Shown: positions 36,385 to 45,401 of the stretch, in pieces
Layout of the letters: every line of letters begins with the position of its first letter
Numbering within the stretch: position 1 is the first letter of the stretch
NCBI RefSeq assembly: GCF_030929615.1
Contig: NZ_JAVFVU010000043.1
Span: 1 to 62,772 of the forward strand
Direction of reading: 5' to 3'
Source: Dyadobacter sp. LHD-138
GTDB taxonomy: Bacteria; Bacteroidota; Bacteroidia; Cytophagales; Spirosomataceae
DNA: 62,772 nucleotides
Notes under the pieces: model-generated
What the model was told of the DNA's origin: nothing
The model's database searches: none
What the model saw: only the letters and a program-made list of their open reading frames with translations
Translations under genes and position numbers: made by a program

Positions 36385-36875
36385 GGCAGTTTCTTTCCGT
36401 CATTTACCGGAAATTTGTTTGATGAGGGTTGTTAAATAATTTTGACTGGAATAGTCGCTCTTTCTGCTATAATATTTTCTATATTACAATCGATAGAAAA
36501 TCAGCGGTGAAATTCTGACGGTAGTCATGGTTTGTGGATTTCGAGTAAACTGGTTTGCGGTTTTTGACTAAATGACATTTTGGGACACCGTTGGATGGAG
36601 GTGTCTTCGGAAGTGAATTTTTGTATAGATACTTGTTTGAATAACAGATAGATGTGCCATAATTTTAGTTGATGAAAAGTGTTGTTTGACATGCATGAAG
36701 TGATGATACAAATGTCGAGGAAGCACACATCACTGCCAATACACCAAACGAGGTATATTGAGGATGCGAATACCTGATATGAGGTATTTTTTAATAGTGT
36801 TTTTTATAAGATTTCGAAAAAATTCTATAATTTCCTTTTTTGTAGAAAGGATTAAGTTCTATATGTCAATACCGT
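36385..36875. other. Divergent spacer between the surface-protein gene and a LuxR-type gene
   Basis: An AT-rich stretch of nearly 500 bp between divergent genes, so it should contain both promoters. A minus-strand frame at 36525-36728 has no family features. I see no clear consensus promoter or palindrome. Confidence 0.4.
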
Positions 36876-37529
36876 ATGCATAGTAAAATTTACACAACCG
36901 GTACTGCTGTGATATATGAGGACCACGGATTGTTTGCCGCCACGTTTTCAATGTTACTGGAAAGAACCGGTTTTTTTTCGGCTGTTAACTGTTTTAATAC
37001 GGAGGAGGAAATACTGAGATATTTTGCCCAGAAACCTTCCGGGAATATTTTTCTTTTTACGGATTATTTTGTCCCGAATAGCAATGTGATCCACCTGATT
37101 GCAGATCTACGCAGGTTTTGTCCGACGGTCAGGATTGTGGTAGTAAGCAGCCTAAGCAACGCGGCGTTGATAAGGAAGATTCTCGCTCAGAAAGTAGATG
37201 CGTTTATCAGTAAAATAGAAGGATCCGAAGAGGTAATTGCCTGTATTAATTCCATTTTGCGGAGGGAGTTGTATCTTTCACCGCATATCAGCAGTCTTCT
37301 GGAAAAAGAAAAGGCAGAAAAGACGGTTGTGGATTTTACGCCGAGGGAGCTTGAAATTTTAACTCAGATTTCCTGGGGGAAAAGTACCGGTGAAATTTCC
37401 GACGAGCTGAACCTAAGTAAACATACCGTTCTGACGCATCGCAAAAATATGCTGGCCAAAACGGAATGTAGCTCGATAACAGAATTACTGGCCTATGCCC
37501 TGCGGACGGGATTGATTGTTGGTAACTAA
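36876..37529 (+). CDS. LuxR/NarL-type response regulator
   Basis: A 217-residue two-domain regulator. The receiver has the acidic pair in 'VIYEDHGLF', a phospho-acceptor Asp in 'IFLFTDYFVPN' and the late Lys in 'AFISKIEG'. The C-terminal helix-turn-helix reads 'FTPRELEILTQISWGKSTG' and 'NLSKHTVLTHRKNMLAK'. No sensor kinase lies nearby. It is divergent from the large T9SS surface-protein gene, making that gene a plausible target. The second LuxR-type protein on the other side of that gene lacks the Asp, so this one is the phosphorylatable member. Confidence 0.88.
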   Translation: MHSKIYTTGTAVIYEDHGLFAATFSMLLERTGFFSAVNCFNTEEEILRYFAQKPSGNIFLFTDYFVPNSNVIHLIADLRRFCPTVRIVVVSSLSNAALIRKILAQKVDAFISKIEGSEEVIACINSILRRELYLSPHISSLLEKEKAEKTVVDFTPRELEILTQISWGKSTGEISDELNLSKHTVLTHRKNMLAKTECSSITELLAYALRTGLIVGN

Positions 37530-37892
37530 AAAAGAAAGGTTTATACCGTTTTTGTGTAACGCCAGGTTCTTTACGGACAAGGGGTGCGGTTTTGGTGCCA
37601 TACCATGCAATGGCGCGTAAAACTTTTTGGGGCACCTCAATGGCGCTGAGCCTCTTTCGCTCCACTGTTCATCCAAATTTCATAAGATGGATGGGGGAAA
37701 TGATCATCCCTTCGGGATTATTGATAAGTTTAAACAACTTCTTAACGAAAAATAATATCAGCCAGGGAAAAGTGCTAAAAGTGAAAGGGGACAGAAATAT
37801 CCGGTAAGAATCGGCGGGTAAGCCGGAAAGGTTAACTATCTTCGGATTTGACCTTAACCTGTTGCTTACTAATACATTTAAACGAAGTAGTA
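37530..37892. other. Spacer after the LuxR gene
   Basis: An open frame of 71 codons (37592-37807, plus) and two overlapping minus-strand frames carry no family features. No terminator with a clear T-tract was seen. Nothing else certain. Confidence 0.35.
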
Positions 37893-37907
37893 TTGAAGAC
37901 GATTTAT

Positions 37908-38435
37908 ATGCCAAGGTTTGCTGACATCAGCGATGTGGAAGGAATTATGAGCCTTTACAAAGCAGTAGCCAGGAATGCTGGTGGTATTGCCCGCGAAGTC
38001 GGTGAGATAACGCCGGACTATGTAAGAGGGAATCTGGAAAAATCCTGCGAGAACGGAATTTGTCTGGTAGTCGAAAATCCTGTTAACGACCGGCAATTAT
38101 TGGGAGAGATTCATTGTTATAAATTGCAGCCAACTGTTTTTAATCATATATTAAGTGAACTGACGATTGTGGTCCATCCGGATGTTCAGCAGAAGGGGAT
38201 TGGAAAATTACTGTTCAGCTCTTTGCTGAAACATATTGAAGAAGTCAGAAATGATATTTTGAGAGTGGAGCTGATAGTCCGGGAAAGCAATACAAGGGCT
38301 CAGGCGTTTTATCAGCAAATCGGTTTCAAACAGGAGGGACGTTTTGAAAAGAGAATTGACACCAAATCTGGTTCCTTTGAGGCAGACATTCCGATGGCCT
38401 GGTTTAATGCCAATTTTGACAGGAAATCGTTTTGA
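37908..38435 (+). CDS. GNAT-family N-acetyltransferase
   Basis: A 175-residue acyltransferase. 'RFADISDVEGIMSLY' is the family opening. The acetyl-CoA loop is 'VVHPDVQQKGIGKLLFSSL', and the final strand motif is 'NTRAQAFYQQIGFKQEGR'. The ATG at 37908 fits the domain start, though TTG 15 bp upstream is possible. The acceptor is unknown. It is the first of two adjacent acetyltransferase genes; the second is frameshifted. Confidence 0.85.
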   Translation: MPRFADISDVEGIMSLYKAVARNAGGIAREVGEITPDYVRGNLEKSCENGICLVVENPVNDRQLLGEIHCYKLQPTVFNHILSELTIVVHPDVQQKGIGKLLFSSLLKHIEEVRNDILRVELIVRESNTRAQAFYQQIGFKQEGRFEKRIDTKSGSFEADIPMAWFNANFDRKSF

Positions 38436-38514
38436 AGAGTATCGGCCGTTAATATCCCATTCTGTAATTTGCATCGTAAATAGTCTGATCACTTACCGCC
38501 CAAAAGCGAAAAAA

Positions 38515-38945
38515 ATGTTTACCATATCAACAGATAAAACGAAATTAAGTCTTCCGGTTATTCACGCGTTCCTATCAAAAGAAAGCTATTGGGCGAAGGA
38601 TATTCCCGTAGGGTTTGTAGAAAAATCCATAGAAAATTCACTTTGTTTTGGTGTTTATGATGGAGATAATCAAATTGGTTTCGCCCGGATCATCAGCGAC
38701 TATACGACTTTTGCTTATTTGGGGACGTATTTATCTTACCGAAATATCGCGGTCATGGTTTGTCTAAAAGGTTAATGGAGGAAATTAAAGGTCATCCTGA
38801 TCTGCAAAATCTTAGAAGATGGATGCTTGCGACGGCTGACGCGCACACCTTATACGAGCAATTCGGCTTCGCGGAATTGGCAAAGCCGGACTATATCATG
38901 GAAATTGTCAATATTGATATGTATAGCAAAAATGAGTTTTTATAA
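38515..38945 (+). pseudogene. GNAT-family N-acetyltransferase broken by a one-base frameshift
   Basis: The first part reads 'LSKESYWAKDIPVGFVEKSI' up to 'FARIISDYTTFAYLG'. After a run of four Gs at 38721-38724 the frame is lost. Adding one G restores 'DVFILPKYRGHGLSKRLM', the acetyl-CoA loop, and the rest to 'DAHTLYEQFGFAEL' and the stop. A deletion in a homopolymer could be a real mutation or a sequencing error. If intact, the protein would be about 143 residues, normal for this small GNAT group. The 3' end overlaps the next start by about 14 bp. Confidence 0.8.
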
Positions 38946-39693
38946 TTTATCCAAGGCAGAACGGCTAGGTGTCGTCGAAACGATCAATAACGAGATTCGT
39001 GAGGATGTCGGGCGGGGAGAAACGGCTAGGGTATTGAGGTATTTTTCGGATGAAGATACCTACATCCGAAAGTCGGGTTACCTGGCTATCGGCAAACTGT
39101 ATAAGGAAAACAAGGCAGGTCAGCCGGCTGTTATTGCTTTGTTGAACAATCTGCTCACCGAAGGTGACTTTAAGGTCAGACAAACGGTCATTAATTCGGC
39201 AGGTGAAATCGGGAAGTCTGATTTTCTGGTTGTGGAGTATTTCTTTGACACCGGGTTGTTTGATGAAAATCCGGCGGTTCGGAATGCGGTAATTGGCTCA
39301 ATCAAGAAAATGGGAGAGAAGAATCCGGCTCCGGTCCTGCAATGGGCAAGAAAATATCTCCATCATGAGGACAAGGAAATTCGCCGGGAAATCTGTCATG
39401 GTATAGAGCTGCGCGGCCGAACACATCCTGAGGACATTCTTCCACTCCTAAAGGAGCTTCAGTTTGATAAAACGGCAAGAGTTAGAAATACCCTGGTACA
39501 TGTACTTGGGCAGATCGCCTACAAAAAGGACTGTCTCGCTTCGGTGATTGCAGCCTTGAATACCTGGGATAATAAAGAGGTCGTGGAAAAAGCGCTGGAT
39601 GAAATTGTGGATGTCCATCAGCGTTACAAAGATTTTGCTATTCTGAGTCAACAGGAAGCGGTGGATTACATCGCGGCCCATTATCAGAAATAA
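38932..39693 (+). CDS. HEAT-repeat protein
   Basis: About 253 residues of alpha-helical repeats. The ATG at 38932 gives 'MSFYNLSKAERLGVVE'; the frame is open earlier but would overlap the acetyltransferase more deeply. HEAT-type units are visible, for example 'DTYIRKSGYLAIGKLYKENK', 'DFKVRQTVINSAGEIGKS' and 'NPAVRNAVIGSIKKMGEK'. Such proteins are scaffolds; AlkD-type HEAT proteins also bind DNA, but no glycosylase residues can be assigned here. The overlap with the upstream acetyltransferase implies translational coupling. Confidence 0.75.
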   Translation: MSFYNLSKAERLGVVETINNEIREDVGRGETARVLRYFSDEDTYIRKSGYLAIGKLYKENKAGQPAVIALLNNLLTEGDFKVRQTVINSAGEIGKSDFLVVEYFFDTGLFDENPAVRNAVIGSIKKMGEKNPAPVLQWARKYLHHEDKEIRREICHGIELRGRTHPEDILPLLKELQFDKTARVRNTLVHVLGQIAYKKDCLASVIAALNTWDNKEVVEKALDEIVDVHQRYKDFAILSQQEAVDYIAAHYQK

Positions 39694-39828
39694 GATACGC
39701 TTGGAACTAAGTTTCAAAGAAGCGGTAAAAGGAACACTATTTTGACGGCCTGGCTGAGATCCGGATTGCTCGATAACCGGTAAAATACAGGTTATAGTGT
39801 GTGTAGCGTGCTTTGAGGGAATGAAGAA

Positions 39829-40026
39829 TTAACTTGCGACTTTCTCCTTGTTTTTTTCCAGTCGTCCGCCGGGAGTGAACTCTCCTTCAATCCATCGGAC
39901 AAAATTTTTGGCGTGCGTAAGATAGATATTCGCTGCCAGTGGTTTTAATTCCGACGCCTCAATTTCAGTCATGTACTTCTCGAGAAGCCGGTTAATTTCG
40001 GAAAACGAATGTTGATCAGTTTGCAT
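39829..40026 (-). CDS. Small helical protein resembling the N-terminal SAM-like domain of tyrosine recombinases
   Basis: A 65-residue protein with 'INRLLEKYMTEIEASELKP' and 'ANIYLTHAKNFVRWIEGEF', a pattern like the core-binding domain of phage integrases, but without any catalytic part. Similar stand-alone short proteins occur in many Bacteroidota, so it may be a real small gene. The function is unknown. It is isolated between a HEAT-repeat gene and a TetR gene. Confidence 0.55.
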   Translation of the reverse strand: MQTDQHSFSEINRLLEKYMTEIEASELKPLAANIYLTHAKNFVRWIEGEFTPGGRLEKNKEKVAS

Positions 40027-40434
40027 AGTTCTGGGTTAAAATAATGAAAATGGTTACCTGTATTTTATTAAGATTGCTGCTGGTAGTTCTAAAATGCGAA
40101 ATTTGTCGAAATTAATTTGAATGCCTAACCATTAACTAAGTAGTCACGTATTCTCTTTGTTTTAATCCGGCAATTGCAGGACTTATGACACGTGAATTTA
40201 ACCTGTTTTTCTGATGTTTGCATTATATTTCAATATGTTTTATAGAAATTTTTCTATGTCCTGTTTTTCGCTGTTTTCAAGTAAAAAAATCGCTGCTGAC
40301 TTAAATAATAAAGGGACGGGTTGGTACTTTATTTAGAATAGCTGAAATTATTAGCAAAAATGTATTGTTCTGTCTTGGGTATAAGTTAATTTTGGACCAT
40401 TATTCGATTTTAGTCGAAAAAATAACAAGACCAG
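40027..40434. other. Divergent AT-rich spacer
   Basis: About 400 bp between the small helical gene (minus) and the TetR gene (plus). It must hold both promoters. No coding frame or strong palindrome was noticed. Confidence 0.4.
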
Positions 40435-41037
40435 ATGTTAAATAAAGATGAGATAATCAAGGCGAAGATTTTGGAGGGGGCCGATAAGCTTTTCCAGAAA
40501 TACGGGTTGGGTAAAACAACCATGGAGGATATCGCGAAGGATGCCGGAAAGGGGAAAAGTACGCTTTATTATTACTTTAAAAGCAAGGAAGAAATATTTG
40601 ACGCGATCATCAGCCGGGAAAAAGATCAGTTTTTTCAAATGCTGAAAGGGGAAATATCGAAGGCGCCAACGGCTCTGGAAAAATTCAAGACATTTTATAT
40701 CAAGCGTTTTGAAATGATGAAGAAGATGGCAAATCTATATGCCGTTCTGGTCTCCGAAACGCGCGAATCGTTGTTTGCAACAGGCGGAGATTGTCATTGG
40801 CGTAAAAAGTACGATGAAAAGGAAATGATTATCCTCAAAAGTATTCTTGAGTACGGGATGATCAGTGGAGAGTTCAGGATATTAAGTGAAGATGAACTGG
40901 AGAAACTTGCATTTGTGATGGCAAGCGCGCAAAGAGGAATTGAATTTGACCTGTTGATGTACGACAAGCTGGATGAAATGCATAGCTACCTGAGCTTGCT
41001 TTTGCAGCTTGTTATGAATGGTATTAAGAAAAGTTAG
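40435..41037 (+). CDS. TetR/AcrR-family transcriptional regulator
   Basis: A 200-residue regulator with the usual N-terminal DNA-binding helix-turn-helix (about 5-55: 'KILEGADKLFQKYGLGK', then 'TTMEDIAKDAGKGKSTLYYY') and a helical ligand/dimer domain. The 'DKLFQKYG' and 'YYYFKSKEEIFDAII' stretches are typical. It lies on the same strand before the sphingolipid block, with an 850-bp spacer between. Lipid-responsive TetR proteins are common, so it may control that block, but the link is only positional. Confidence 0.88.
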   Translation: MLNKDEIIKAKILEGADKLFQKYGLGKTTMEDIAKDAGKGKSTLYYYFKSKEEIFDAIISREKDQFFQMLKGEISKAPTALEKFKTFYIKRFEMMKKMANLYAVLVSETRESLFATGGDCHWRKKYDEKEMIILKSILEYGMISGEFRILSEDELEKLAFVMASAQRGIEFDLLMYDKLDEMHSYLSLLLQLVMNGIKKS

Positions 41038-41890
41038 TTTTTGAGCTGGTTACTTCGACTGGCATACGGAGACGGTCTATGATTTTAATTTTAAAATGTA
41101 ACAAGAATCGGAATGATCTGTCTGACTGCCGACGTCGTGAAAAGACGAAGCGGCTGGGAAGCATTCAGGGAGTGAGTCATTTTGTGACCAAATTAGTTTG
41201 TTAGAATAATTTAAGAAGAAGTAATCTGCGAATACCGATATCATTATAGCTGCTTATCTTTTTTAATTCTTAATTTAGTGATAATGTCAGACTTATGTTC
41301 TGGTGAATAACGGCATGTGCGCCGGTGTCAAGATTAAATAGAAATTAAAATAACCATAATCTAAAGATATAGACGGTTTAACTAAAAGAAATACGGTTTA
41401 TTTGCCAGTTAATAATTTCTTATAGATTTAATAACATTGGTTGTTATAGAAAGCTGAATATATTCTTGTAAAGAAAGTATTAAAAGTGCAATTTATTTAT
41501 ATTTGTCCTGACAGTACAAAAGTGATCAAAATAGGGTTATTTTACCAGTGCGGCATTGCGGAAAAGTATTGAATTAAGGGCTGTTCGCGCTAAATACGGC
41601 AGAAACAGGGTTTTGTGGTTACATCCGTGAGCGGGCGGAATTGTCTTTATCCGGCTCGATTATTTTCACGGTATTTCAATAAAAACTGTTTTTGTTATAA
41701 ATTTTTTAAATAAATCAATTCAAGTAAAAACCTTTATTGAAGTAAACATGTTAGGTAATGCAGGCGAAACGTTGCGTTAACATTGCCACAATCTGATTAA
41801 ATTACTTTTTTAATGACGAAAATGATGCATAAACCACTTGGACGAGCTGAAAATCAGGGAGTAGGTGCATGTTTCTGACACTAAATATTT
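41038..41890. other. 850-bp AT-rich spacer before the sphingolipid block
   Basis: No open frame of note. It probably carries the main promoter of the lipid operon and perhaps the TetR operator. One exact Bacteroidota -7 box, TATATTTG, sits at 41498-41505, but no TTTG partner lies at the right spacing. The length is unusual for this genome region and could hide a regulatory RNA or long leader. Confidence 0.4.
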
Positions 41891-43096
41891 ATGGGGAATA
41901 AACTACATGCCCGGGTTTCTGAATTCAGAGATTCGAAGGTAATTAAAGAGAAGGGGCTGTACCCTTATTTTAGACCAATTGAGTCAGGTCAGGATACTGA
42001 GGTATTCATTCATGGCAAAAAGGTTCTTATGTTTGGTTCTAATTCATACCTTGGATTAACCAATCATCCGAAGGTCATAGAGGCAGCCCGTGAAGCCATT
42101 ACAAAATACGGGACTGGCTGCGCCGGGTCCAGATTTTTGAATGGAACACTCGACATCCATGAAGAGTTAGAAGAGAAATTGGCGGCTTACACCGGAAAAG
42201 AGGCTTCAGTGCTTTTTAGCACTGGTTTTCAGGCTAATTTGGGTGCCCTTTCCTGCATCACAGGAAGGAATGACTATTTGATCCTTGATGACGCGAATCA
42301 TGCTTCCATTATTGATGGCAGCCGCTTGTCGTTCTCAAAAGTCGTTAAGTACAACCACAACAACATGGCTGATCTGAGGAATAAGCTTCGCAACCTTCCT
42401 GAGGACGCCATAAAGCTTATTGCCACGGACGGGATTTTCAGCATGGAGGGTGACATTGTCAAACTTCCTGAGATGGCTGAAATTGCGGATGAATTTGGAG
42501 CAAGTATCATGGTGGATGACGCGCACAGCTTAGGCGTTATCGGAACCAATGGTGCCGGAACTGCTTCGCATTTTGGGCTTACCGATAAAGTGGACCTTAT
42601 TATGGGGACGTTCAGCAAGTCCTTTGCTTCGCTTGGGGGGTTTATTGCCGCTGATGCTGAAACCATTGAGTTTTTGAAACACCGTGCCCGCGCGCTGATG
42701 TTCAGTGCGAGCATGACGCCGTCGTCGGTTGCGAGCGTTTTGGCATGTCTTGAAATTGTTCAGAACGAACCCGAGCACATCGAGAAGTTGTGGGCTAATA
42801 CGGACTATGCCAAAAAACTGTTGCTCGAAAGTGGTTTTGATCTGGGACGTACAGAAAGTCCGATTTTGCCGATTTACATCAGAGATAACGAAAAAACGTT
42901 CCATATCACGAAGCTTTTGCATGAAGACGGCGTATTTGTTAACCCGGTTGTATCGCCAGCGGTACACACGACTGAGTCACTGATCCGCTTTTCTTTGATG
43001 GCTACCCATACATTTGAACAAATAGAAGAGGCCGTAGATAAAATGTCGAAGGCTTATAAACAAATATATTCCTACCCTGTTACTGAAAGTGTATGA
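41891..43096 (+). CDS. spt: Serine palmitoyltransferase (alpha-oxoamine synthase family)
   Basis: A 401-residue PLP enzyme that condenses serine with a long-chain acyl-CoA to form 3-ketosphinganine, the first step of sphingolipid synthesis. Family marks are 'GTGCAGSRFLNGTLDIHEELE', 'VDDAHSLGVIG' (PLP-binding Asp) and the Schiff-base Lys in 'GTFSKSFASLGGF'. The same fold includes 8-amino-7-oxononanoate synthase (BioF) and glycine C-acetyltransferase. The serine palmitoyltransferase call rests on the overlapping downstream genes, which match ceramide synthesis. The stop overlaps the next ATG by 4 bp. Confidence 0.85.
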   Translation: MGNKLHARVSEFRDSKVIKEKGLYPYFRPIESGQDTEVFIHGKKVLMFGSNSYLGLTNHPKVIEAAREAITKYGTGCAGSRFLNGTLDIHEELEEKLAAYTGKEASVLFSTGFQANLGALSCITGRNDYLILDDANHASIIDGSRLSFSKVVKYNHNNMADLRNKLRNLPEDAIKLIATDGIFSMEGDIVKLPEMAEIADEFGASIMVDDAHSLGVIGTNGAGTASHFGLTDKVDLIMGTFSKSFASLGGFIAADAETIEFLKHRARALMFSASMTPSSVASVLACLEIVQNEPEHIEKLWANTDYAKKLLLESGFDLGRTESPILPIYIRDNEKTFHITKLLHEDGVFVNPVVSPAVHTTESLIRFSLMATHTFEQIEEAVDKMSKAYKQIYSYPVTESV

Positions 43097-44217
43097 CCCT
43101 TGTTTTACCCGTTAATTCAAAAAAGGATTTAGACCGTTTCGTTGATTTTCCGCACGACCTGTATAAGGATGATGTGAACTACGTTCCGGAAATATTTATT
43201 GGGCAAAGAGACTTGCTTTCACCTGGTAAACATCCTTTTTATGAGCATTCAAAAGTGCAGCTGTTTCTGGCTTTTGCTGGCGACAGAATAACGGGTCGTA
43301 TCGCTGCGATACACAATCGGAATCACAATCAGTTTATTGGGGCAAAGGATGGTTTTTTTGGTTTTTTCGATTGTATCGATGATCAGAAAACGGCGGATCT
43401 GTTGTTTAAAAGTGCCATTGATTGGTTGAAGCAGGAGGGGTTAAACAAACTTGTTGGGCCGGCAAATCCTTCCACCAATGATGTTTGCGGACTTTTGGTG
43501 GAAGGATTTGATATGCCGCCGGTTGCGATGATGCCGTACAATGCGCCATATTATTTAAGACTTATTGAAAACATTGGTCTGAAAAAAAAGACGGATTTGC
43601 TGGCATATAAAGTAATGCACGAGTCGGTGAACGATAAGTCGATCAGAATGCTGGACACGCTTCAGAACAGATTGATGGAAAGGCACGGCATTGTGATCAG
43701 AAAGGTTAATCTGAAAGACTTTAAAAATGAAGTCGTTAAGATCCGTGAAATTTACAACATTGCCTGGGCAGAAAACCTTGGTTTTGTGCCGACAACCGAA
43801 GCGGAATTTGAATATCTGGCCAAGGATTTGAAAATGATACTGAACCCGGATTATTGTTTGCTTGCAGAGAAGGATGATAAGATCGTCGGGTTTATTCTGG
43901 CAATTCCGGATATCAACCAGATCCTTATCAAGATAAAAAAGGGAAGATTGTTGCCGACCGGTATTTTCAAGCTTTTGTTTTTGAAAAAGAAGATAGACAT
44001 GCTGCGCATTCTCACACTGGGTGTCATTGAAGAGTACCGGAAAATGGGTATTGAAGCGTGTCTGTACGGCGGGATTATCAAAAACTCGAAAGGTACCAAT
44101 ATCAAAGGGGGCGAATGCTCATGGATGCTGGAAGAGAACCATATGATGAACCGGGCACTGGACCAGATGAACGGGGAATTATATAAACGTTACCGGTTAT
44201 TTGAAAAAGAAATATGA
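43093..44217 (+). CDS. GNAT-fold acyltransferase, probable bacterial ceramide synthase
   Basis: A 374-residue protein with two GNAT-like halves. The first holds 'VQLFLAFAGDRITGRIAAI' and 'GFFGFFDCIDDQKTADLL'. The second holds 'CLLAEKDDKIVGFILAIPD' and 'LTLGVIEEYRKMGIEACL', which contains the acyl-CoA loop. This is the YghO/bCerS-like group; in Caulobacter a protein of this type N-acylates sphinganine and so replaces the unrelated eukaryotic ceramide synthase. Position between spt and a reductase gene, with 4-bp overlaps on both sides, strongly supports that role. The exact acyl substrate is not known. Confidence 0.75.
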   Translation: MTLVLPVNSKKDLDRFVDFPHDLYKDDVNYVPEIFIGQRDLLSPGKHPFYEHSKVQLFLAFAGDRITGRIAAIHNRNHNQFIGAKDGFFGFFDCIDDQKTADLLFKSAIDWLKQEGLNKLVGPANPSTNDVCGLLVEGFDMPPVAMMPYNAPYYLRLIENIGLKKKTDLLAYKVMHESVNDKSIRMLDTLQNRLMERHGIVIRKVNLKDFKNEVVKIREIYNIAWAENLGFVPTTEAEFEYLAKDLKMILNPDYCLLAEKDDKIVGFILAIPDINQILIKIKKGRLLPTGIFKLLFLKKKIDMLRILTLGVIEEYRKMGIEACLYGGIIKNSKGTNIKGGECSWMLEENHMMNRALDQMNGELYKRYRLFEKEI

Positions 44218-45206
44218 GTGAAAGGATTTTGATAACGGGTGCCAGTGGATTTATAGGTTATCACCTTATAAAAGCGGCGCAAAACGCAGGACTTGAAGTC
44301 CATGCGGCTGTGCGCTCCACGAGCAAGTTGTCACAACTGGATTCGCTAGCTCCAAAATATATTTATCCGGATTTCAGATCGAAAGAATCGCTTGCCAAAC
44401 ATCTGGAAGAGGGACAGTACACGTATATTGTACACGCAGCAGGTGCAACCAAAGCAAAGAATCAGGAGGAGTACAATACGATTAATGCGGGTTATACGAG
44501 AAATCTGGCTTTAGCCGCGGTAGAGTCGAAAATTGACCTTAAAAAGTTTGTCTTTTTAAGCAGTCTTGCAGCCCAGGGGCCATCTGCCTATCAGGAATAT
44601 CAGCTTTTTTTGGAAAGCAGGACACCTAATCCGGTTACAGCTTATGGGAAAAGCAAACTTCTGGCGGAACAATATCTGGCCGACATTGAGCTACCCATGG
44701 TAGTGCTGAGGCCAACGGCCGTTTACGGACCGGGAGAAAAGGATTTGTTTATCGTATTCAAAATGTTGCAGGACGGACTGGATGCCTACATTGGAAATAA
44801 CCCTCAGCGTTTCAGTTTTGTTTATGTTCAGGATCTGGTCAATGCGACCATGCTTGCCCTGAAAGCTGAAAATAAAAAGGAGCACATATATAATATTTCT
44901 GATGGCAATGTCTACAACAGATATGAGCTGGCAGATACGTTTAAGGCACTACTTCGGAAAAAAACGTTACGTTTTCACATTCCGGAGGGGATCGTAAAAG
45001 TGGTGGCCAATTTAATGGAGCTGGCGTATGCCAATTCTGAAAAGACGCCGGTGTTAAATAAAGAAAAACTGAATGAACTTACTGCACCCAATTGGGCTTG
45101 TAGTATTGAAGCAGCGAAAAGGGATTTGCATTACAATCCTATTTATAATTTAAAAACAGGATTGGCAGAGTCAATACCTTGGTATACAGAGAATAAATGG
45201 CTTTGA
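44214..45206 (+). CDS. NAD(P)-dependent epimerase/dehydratase family protein, probable 3-ketosphinganine reductase (CerR-like)
   Basis: A 330-residue extended short-chain dehydrogenase. The cofactor loop is GASGFIG at about residues 8-14, and the active site has the Ser region 'FLSSLAAQGPS' and the YxxxK motif 'YGKSK'. In ceramide-making bacteria a protein of this type, encoded with spt, reduces the ketosphinganine intermediate; the bacterial order of steps may be acylation before reduction. It overlaps the GNAT-type gene by 4 bp. Assignment depends on context, because the family has many sugar-nucleotide enzymes. Confidence 0.75.
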   Translation: MSERILITGASGFIGYHLIKAAQNAGLEVHAAVRSTSKLSQLDSLAPKYIYPDFRSKESLAKHLEEGQYTYIVHAAGATKAKNQEEYNTINAGYTRNLALAAVESKIDLKKFVFLSSLAAQGPSAYQEYQLFLESRTPNPVTAYGKSKLLAEQYLADIELPMVVLRPTAVYGPGEKDLFIVFKMLQDGLDAYIGNNPQRFSFVYVQDLVNATMLALKAENKKEHIYNISDGNVYNRYELADTFKALLRKKTLRFHIPEGIVKVVANLMELAYANSEKTPVLNKEKLNELTAPNWACSIEAAKRDLHYNPIYNLKTGLAESIPWYTENKWL

Positions 45207-45401
45207 GATCACCTCTAAATCGAAACTTATGATTGACTCAGATCATTATATCAGGCCTCCGGGAATCGATTCAAACATCTTGCTTTCCTGACTTGGAGCT
45301 TGGTGATAGCTGAATAAATATTAAGGTCAGGGACGGAAGATTGGTTCGCTTACCCGAATGGGAGGTATGAACCTGGTAGCATTGGATTTAACCTGTAAAT
45401 A

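Noticed and set aside
37592..37807. 71-codon plus-strand frame after the LuxR gene
   Set aside because: Overlaps equally open minus-strand frames and resembles no family; probably chance.
41891..43096. Assignment as biotin-pathway 8-amino-7-oxononanoate synthase
   Set aside because: The fold is the same, but no biotin genes are near and the overlapping neighbours are ceramide-type enzymes.
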